Part shown: one piece after another, positions 60,099 to 64,000 of the stretch
Position numbering within the stretch: the stretch's first letter is position 1
How the letters are laid out: every line of letters starts with the position of its first letter
Source: Jannaschia maritima
GTDB lineage: Bacteria; Pseudomonadota; Alphaproteobacteria; Rhodobacterales; Rhodobacteraceae
Reading direction: 5' to 3'
Assembly: GCF_030973515.1 (NCBI RefSeq)
Contig: NZ_JARGZA010000005.1
Coordinates: 1 to 64,000, forward strand
Length of the DNA: 64,000 nt
Notes under the pieces: model-generated
The model's input: the letters and a program-made list of their open reading frames with translations, nothing else
Told to the model about the DNA's origin: nothing
Database searches by the model: none
Position numbers and translations under genes: made by a program

Positions 60099-60428
60099 TC
60101 AGTCCGGCCAATCTCCCGGCGGCCAGTCCCGCGAGGTGTGAATGGCCCTCAGGATCACCACGACCTCGTCGTCCGCATCTCCGCCCGGCACCGGCATGAC
60201 GGCGTAGGCCAGAACGAAGCGTAGACCCGACACGGTCTTCTCGTAGGTGCCCGGCACCCGACCTGGCCGCCCGGTCAGGCTGATGCCCAGGGCGGCGCCG
60301 GCGGCGTCGAGCTTCCGCCGCACGTCCCGCGCCGCATGCGGATCCTTCTTCGCGATGAACGTCACCTCGGCGGTCAGGTCCGCAAGCGCGGACTCGGACC
60401 AGACGACGGCTCGCTCTTTGGCGACCAT
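60099..60428 (-). CDS. RelE/ParE-family toxin
   Basis: A 109-aa toxin-fold protein: VWSESALADLTAEVTFIAKK, the ParE-type ISLTGRPGRVPGTYEKTVS, LRFVLAYAVMP and VVVILRAIHTSRDWPP. The end matches the common ILRVLHGAREW-type tail. ParE toxins block gyrase; RelE types cleave mRNA; the two cannot be separated here. It is 24 bases downstream of its antitoxin gene, the usual order. Confidence 0.88.
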   Translation of the reverse strand: MVAKERAVVWSESALADLTAEVTFIAKKDPHAARDVRRKLDAAGAALGISLTGRPGRVPGTYEKTVSGLRFVLAYAVMPVPGGDADDEVVVILRAIHTSRDWPPGDWPD

Positions 60429-60452
60429 GCGCTCTGTCTCGTCGGACCGATC

Positions 60453-60713
60453 TCAGGACCGCCCGCGCTCGGCTTCCTCGATCGCCGCGTCGATCTGCGC
60501 CATCGCTTCGGCATGCGGCACCGTGCGTCCGGCCTCGGCATCCGCCAAGCCCTGCTCGATCCCCTCGATCACCATGAGTTCGCGGTTCACGTAGGCTGCC
60601 ACCGCCTCGGCCGCGAGGAACGATCGCGACCGCCGTGTGCCCTCGGCCAGACGCCCGAGCCGGTCCTTTACCACCGGATCGAGCCGGATCGTCATCGTCG
60701 TACTGGCAGTCAT
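60453..60713 (-). CDS. ParD/CopG-like antitoxin
   Basis: An 86-aa antitoxin: ribbon-helix-helix TTMTIRLDPVVKDRLGRLAE then RSRSFLAAEAVAAYVNREL, and an acidic C-terminal helix (QIDAAIEEAERG) for binding the toxin. ATG 60713 (MTASTT) has GGAGAT upstream; an in-frame ATG further up would add 15 residues of no recognisable kind. GTAC-containing arms upstream at about 60733-60750 could be its operator. Confidence 0.87.
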   Translation of the reverse strand: MTASTTMTIRLDPVVKDRLGRLAEGTRRSRSFLAAEAVAAYVNRELMVIEGIEQGLADAEAGRTVPHAEAMAQIDAAIEEAERGRS

Positions 60714-60878
60714 CGATATCTCCGGCTCTAATGTACTCGGGTGTGTACGGTTGAACATAGTCTGGACCAGACCGTTGCGGAAGGATCGGTTTCACCCGCG
60801 TTCCGCGATGAGAACCGAAGGGAACGGTGCCGAATCGTCTCCGAAGTACACCCTTGCAGGACGTGCGTGGTGGCGAAC
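60714..60878. other. Gap between the antitoxin and acetyltransferase genes
   Basis: 165 bp, less GC-rich than the core genome. It must contain the promoter of the toxin-antitoxin pair; the near-palindrome around GTACTCGGGTGTGTAC on the minus strand is the only candidate operator seen. The 3' end of the acetyltransferase transcript also falls here. Confidence 0.4.
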
Positions 60879-61343
60879 CTACAGAGGCATCGCGTACCGG
60901 TCCTCGCCTTCCTCGACCGAGGCGTCCGGAACTGTCCGTACAAACCCCTTTCGGACGTACAAGCGAATAGCCGCGAGGTTCTGTCGGTGAACGTTCAGGC
61001 AGACGCGATCGTAGCCCATGTCACGGGCCCACTGGACTGCCGCGTCCATTAGGTTCCCACCTATGCCTTGCCCTCGAACGGTTCGTGCAACCCAGAGAGA
61101 GAACAGCCCTGCGTCATTCCCCTCTGGTCCGACCCGAATGACTCCGTGAGCCTCGTTGCCATCCAGAGCGATGATCGTCGTTCCTTCCCCGGACACCGAC
61201 AACCAAGCGCGCCAGTCAGCTTCGCTCATCTGTTCGGCCATCCGTAGCGTCGAACCGAACGCTTGGGGAGCGTCGACCAAGGCTTGCAAGCGAACGGCGC
61301 GCGCTTCCTGCCATGCTTCCGACTGTAGCTGTTCGAGCCTCAT
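60879..61343 (-). CDS. GNAT-family N-acetyltransferase
   Basis: A 154-aa acetyltransferase: FSLWVARTVRGQGIGGNLMD (acetyl-CoA loop RGQGIG) and DRVCLNVHRQNLAAIRLYVR with KGFVRTV, the end of the fold. It carries no motif that names the acceptor; protein N termini, amines or antibiotics are all possible. ATG 61343 is chosen because the 49 residues before it are not conserved in the family. In the accessory stretch next to the toxin-antitoxin pair. Confidence 0.85.
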   Translation of the reverse strand: MRLEQLQSEAWQEARAVRLQALVDAPQAFGSTLRMAEQMSEADWRAWLSVSGEGTTIIALDGNEAHGVIRVGPEGNDAGLFSLWVARTVRGQGIGGNLMDAAVQWARDMGYDRVCLNVHRQNLAAIRLYVRKGFVRTVPDASVEEGEDRYAMPL

Positions 61344-61582
61344 TTTCGTTCGGCTTCCTACTGACCATGAACCCACAACGTTCTGGAGCACCGAGGCGTA
61401 GAACGTCACGCCGGGTATGCCCCACCGGCACACCGATCCCACCACGGCAGGCCGGAGATACGCGAAGATCGCTACGGCAGGTCCAACCACTTGATCGGAA
61501 TACCTTCGCGTTTGGCGTTTGGACGATCCGCCCCTAGGCTGCCCCCACCGCGCCGACCCCCGGCGCGGATGGGAGGAACGAC

Positions 61583-62596
61583 ATGCGATACGCGACCGGA
61601 ACGATCCTGACCGCCACGGCCCTGGCCCTGGCCGCCCCCGCAGAGGCGCAGACCACGACGCTGCGGATCCAGAACCACCAATCCCCCGAATCCACGTCGG
61701 GCGGGGTGATCGCCGACTTCGTCGAGAACGTGGAGGCGATGTCCGACGGCGAGATCGACATCGAGATGTTCTATTCCGCGTCCGTCGTGGGGTCGGTGGA
61801 GACGTTCGACGCCGCCGCCAGCGGCATCCTCGACTGCGACATGACGAACGGCAGCTATCAGACCGGCAAGAACCCCGCCTTCCAGTTCGTGGCCGACACG
61901 ATGGGCGGCTACGACACGCCGCTGCAATACCAGGCCTGGGTGAACGAGGGCGGCGGGCGCGAGCAGATCAACGCGCTCTACAATCCCCAGGGCATGACCT
62001 TCATCGGCGCGGCGATCGGCGGGCAGGAATCGCTGAACTCCACCCGTCCGCTGCGCGGGCCCGACGACCTGGTGGACTTCAAGTTCCGCTCGCCCCCCGG
62101 CATGCAGACGGAGATCTTCGCCAAGCTGGGCGCGTCCCCCATCGTGATGGACTTCACCGAGATCTTCACCGCCTTGGAGACCGGGATCATCGACGGGGCC
62201 GACGCGTCCTCGCTGGCGGTGAACGTGGGCCTCGGCATCTACGACATCGCCAAGCACACGACCTATCCGGGCTTCCATTCGATGTCGTCCGACCACCTCG
62301 CCTGCCGCACCGACGTGTGGGAAGCGATGCCGGAAGCCCACCGCGCGATCATCTCGACCGCGCACAAGGCGATGGCGATGGACCTGATGATGCGCACCCT
62401 GGTCGAGAACGGCGAAGCGGTGCGCGACCTGCCGGAACAGGGCGTCACCCTCTACGACTGGTCGGCGGAGGACCGCGCCGCCTTCCGCGCGGCGGCGCAG
62501 GAATCCTGGGCCGAATGGGCGGAGAAGACGCCCGAGACCGCCGAGATCGTCCAAAGCCACCGCGACTTCATCCAGCGCATCGGCCTGAGCGAGTGA
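61583..62596 (+). CDS. TRAP transporter substrate-binding protein (DctP family)
   Basis: A 337-aa periplasmic binding protein. Signal peptide ATGTILTATALALAAPAEAQ. The DctP fold shows QNHQSPESTSGGVIADFVEN, KFRSPPGMQTEIFAKLGASP and FTEIFTALETGIIDGADASS with the carboxylate-binding arginine R in FRSPPG. No dctQ or dctM membrane genes are beside it, so it is either an orphan or works with a transporter elsewhere. The ATG has GGGAGGAACGAC before it. A strong terminator follows. Confidence 0.93.
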   Translation: MRYATGTILTATALALAAPAEAQTTTLRIQNHQSPESTSGGVIADFVENVEAMSDGEIDIEMFYSASVVGSVETFDAAASGILDCDMTNGSYQTGKNPAFQFVADTMGGYDTPLQYQAWVNEGGGREQINALYNPQGMTFIGAAIGGQESLNSTRPLRGPDDLVDFKFRSPPGMQTEIFAKLGASPIVMDFTEIFTALETGIIDGADASSLAVNVGLGIYDIAKHTTYPGFHSMSSDHLACRTDVWEAMPEAHRAIISTAHKAMAMDLMMRTLVENGEAVRDLPEQGVTLYDWSAEDRAAFRAAAQESWAEWAEKTPETAEIVQSHRDFIQRIGLSE

Positions 62597-62604
62597 TCGT
62601 CCGG

Positions 62605-62631
62605 ACGCCCCCGCCTCGCGGGCGGGGGCGT
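62605..62631 (+). terminator. Terminator behind the TRAP gene
   Basis: ACGCCCCCGCC (62605-62615) and GGCGGGGGCGT (62621-62631) form a perfect 11-bp stem with a 5-base loop, 8 bases after the stop codon. The tail TTCGTC is only weakly T-rich, but the stem is very stable. Hence a likely intrinsic or Rho-assisted terminator. Confidence 0.7.
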
Positions 62632-62977
62632 TCGTCACGGACCGGGCGGCCCAGGCCGCGGGCGCCGAATCACCGCATCCGTCGGACGGATGGCCGACGC
62701 GGAGCAGACGCATCGCAGACACCCGCCGTCCCGTGCGATCGGCGCCCCTCCGCCCGCCGGCGATGCCCCGCACCCCGCCCGAAGCCCTTGCCTCGTTGAA
62801 CGCCGCCCCGGGTTGCACCGCCGCCCGCTCGGCGACAGACTGATGGCACCGGGGCACCCTCCGCACCCCCGGGCCGGAGAAATTTTCGCCGCAGTGCAGC
62901 GAAACGGTTTCCGGCCTCGCCGGCCCTCGATGCCGTCCGTGCGCGGGGCGCGCACGCCCCCCCCCCCCCCCGGCGGC
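62632..62977. other. Intergenic stretch with a run of 15 C
   Basis: About 345 bp between the convergent TRAP and xylA genes. It holds TTTCGC...GCGAAA arms around 62885-62905, CCGGCCTCGCCGG, and a run of 15 C at 62957-62971, six bases beyond the xylA stop codon. No reading frame is convincing. Confidence 0.6.
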
Positions 62978-64000
62978 TCAGACGTAGCGGTTGACCAGGT
63001 TCTCCAACCGCTCCTGCCCGCCGGATACCGGCTGCGGGTCCAGCCCCGCCCCCTCCGCCCGGTCGGCGATCGCGTCCAGCGTCGCGTCGCCGTGCAGCAT
63101 CGCCGCGTTCTCCGCCTCGTCCCACTTGGCATAGCGGGCCTCGCGCCGCCGTTCCAACGCGCCGTCCTCCAGCATCGCGGCGGCCGCCATCAACCCCCGC
63201 GCGCAGACGTCCATCGCCCCCACATGGGCGGCCACCAGGTCCACCGGATCCAGCGACTGACGCCGCAGCTTCGCGTCGAAGTTGGTGCCCCCGTTCGCGA
63301 ACCCGCCCCCGCGCAGGATCTCGTAGTAGGCCATCGCCACTTCGGGGACGTTGTTGGGGAACTGGTCCGTGTCCCACCCGGACTGATAGTCGTTCCGGTT
63401 CATGTCGATCGACCCGAAGATGCCCAGCGCGTTGGCCGTCGCGATCTCGTGCTCGAAGCTGTGCCCCGCCAGGATGGCGTGCCCCTGCTCGATGTTGACC
63501 TTGACCTCCCCTTCCAGTCCGAACCGCTTCAGGAAGCCATAGACCGTCGCGACGTCGTGGTCGTACTGGTGCTTCGTGGGCTCCTGCGGCTTGGGCTCGA
63601 TCAGGATGTCGCCCTTCAGGCCGATCCTGTGCTTGTGCTCCACCACCATCGACAGGAACCGCCCCATCTGCTGCAGTTCGCGGTCCATGTCGGTGTTCAG
63701 CAGCGTCTCGTAGCCCTCGCGCCCGCCCCACAGGACGTAGTTGACGCCGCCCAGCTTGACCGTGGCCCCCATGGCGGCGCGCACGATCGACGCGCAGTAG
63801 GCGAAGACGTCCGGGTCGGGGTTGGTGGCCGCCCCGCTCATGTAGCGGCGGTCGGAGAACATGTTCGCCGTCCCCCACAGGAGCCCCGGGCCCCCGCCCT
63901 CCATCTTCGGACCCATGTAGTCGGTGATCTCGTCCAGCCGGGCGTTGCTCTCGGCAAGGCTGGCCCCCTGGGGCCGGATGTCGTGGTCGTGGAACGCGTA
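62978..64000 (-). CDS. xylA: Xylose isomerase (3' part)
   Basis: The frame is open to the window edge; 340 residues of the C-terminal part are seen, about three quarters of the usual 435-440 aa. The first residues [10 protein letters not shown] match the XylA active-site region. Other marks: [54 protein letters not shown] and [20 protein letters not shown] with the metal ligands Glu, Asp and His. It converts D-xylose to D-xylulose. It is convergent with the TRAP gene. Confidence 0.95.
   Translation of the reverse strand, partial: YAFHDHDIRPQGASLAESNARLDEITDYMGPKMEGGGPGLLWGTANMFSDRRYMSGAATNPDPDVFAYCASIVRAAMGATVKLGGVNYVLWGGREGYETLLNTDMDRELQQMGRFLSMVVEHKHRIGLKGDILIEPKPQEPTKHQYDHDVATVYGFLKRFGLEGEVKVNIEQGHAILAGHSFEHEIATANALGIFGSIDMNRNDYQSGWDTDQFPNNVPEVAMAYYEILRGGGFANGGTNFDAKLRRQSLDPVDLVAAHVGAMDVCARGLMAAAAMLEDGALERRREARYAKWDEAENAAMLHGDATLDAIADRAEGAGLDPQPVSGGQERLENLVNRYV

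Noticed and set aside
59944-60141. Small plus-strand frame starting TTG inside the MerR palindrome
   Set aside because: Its start overlaps the MerR operator, and the translation resembles nothing.
60714-61343. Toxin-antitoxin plus acetyltransferase as a three-gene tripartite toxin system
   Set aside because: The acetyltransferase has its own gap of 165 bp upstream of the antitoxin and the pair is a complete ParD/ParE unit; proximity alone is not enough.
1-64000. CRISPR array, tRNA, rRNA, prophage or transposase
   Set aside because: None seen: no regular direct repeats with spacers, no cloverleaf-like conserved TTCGA/CCA ends recognised, no integrase or transposase motifs in any frame inspected.

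Overview
The window reads as chromosomal DNA of a GC-rich alphaproteobacterium of the Rhodobacterales (Rhodobacter/Roseobacter-like). The pointers are the FlaF-FlbT-flagellin cluster, CtrA-type TTAA-N7-TTAA boxes by flagellar genes, the pmbA/DUF2125/lolA/ftsK neighbourhood, a DUF4170 gene next to waaA, an exosortase-type (VPLPA-CTERM-like) surface protein and many sugar transporters under LacI regulators. Nearly every base of the central 40 kb is coding. Genes are packed by 1- or 4-base stop/start overlaps, often with GTG or TTG starts. No tRNA, rRNA, CRISPR array or transposase was seen.

Layout. (1) 1-6132: a CUT1 sugar ABC operon on the minus strand (ATPase, binding protein, two permeases, then a further gene starting at the window edge), divergent from a LacI regulator with an operator between them. 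(2) 6110-28949: housekeeping genes. These are mutY; DUF721-dsbA; a minus-strand envelope block (amidase, aminotransferase, ftsK, VPLPA-CTERM-like protein, lolA, DUF2125, pmbA, cysQ, DUF4170, waaA, lpxK); a ubiH-type hydroxylase; Trm112, LON, YbbN and xth; and a zinc module (znuA divergent from zur-znuC-znuB). (3) 28946-51072: a flagellar cluster in five transcription units. These are fliF-fliH-fliN-fliP-hypothetical (minus); fliL-coiled coil-motE-like-motA-674-aa protein-flhA-fliR-flhB-coiled coil (plus); flgB-flgC-fliE-fliQ-flgF-flgG-flgA-flgH-fliL paralogue (minus); fliI (plus); and fliC-flaF-flbT-DUF1217 (minus). fliG, fliM, fliO, fliK, motB, and the hook and rod-cap genes are not in the window. 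(4) 51525-58796: a ribose-type ABC operon with a Gfo/Idh/MocA oxidoreductase and a TIM-barrel isomerase, divergent from a second LacI regulator across a perfect 14-bp palindrome. A low-GC gene sits inside this operon. (5) 59056-61343: a small accessory stretch with a MerR regulator plus CMD-family protein, a ParD/ParE toxin-antitoxin pair and a GNAT acetyltransferase. (6) 61583-64000: a lone TRAP binding protein and the 3' part of xylose isomerase xylA.

The two sugar operons, TRAP protein and xylA make this a carbohydrate-uptake region on both sides of core and motility genes. The best leads for something undescribed are: the 169-aa low-GC gene fitted by 4-base overlaps at both ends into the second sugar operon; the 674-aa exported protein between motA and flhA with the two small genes upstream of motA; the zur/znuA divergent start with almost no leader; and a three-hairpin dispersed repeat present at two intergenic sites.
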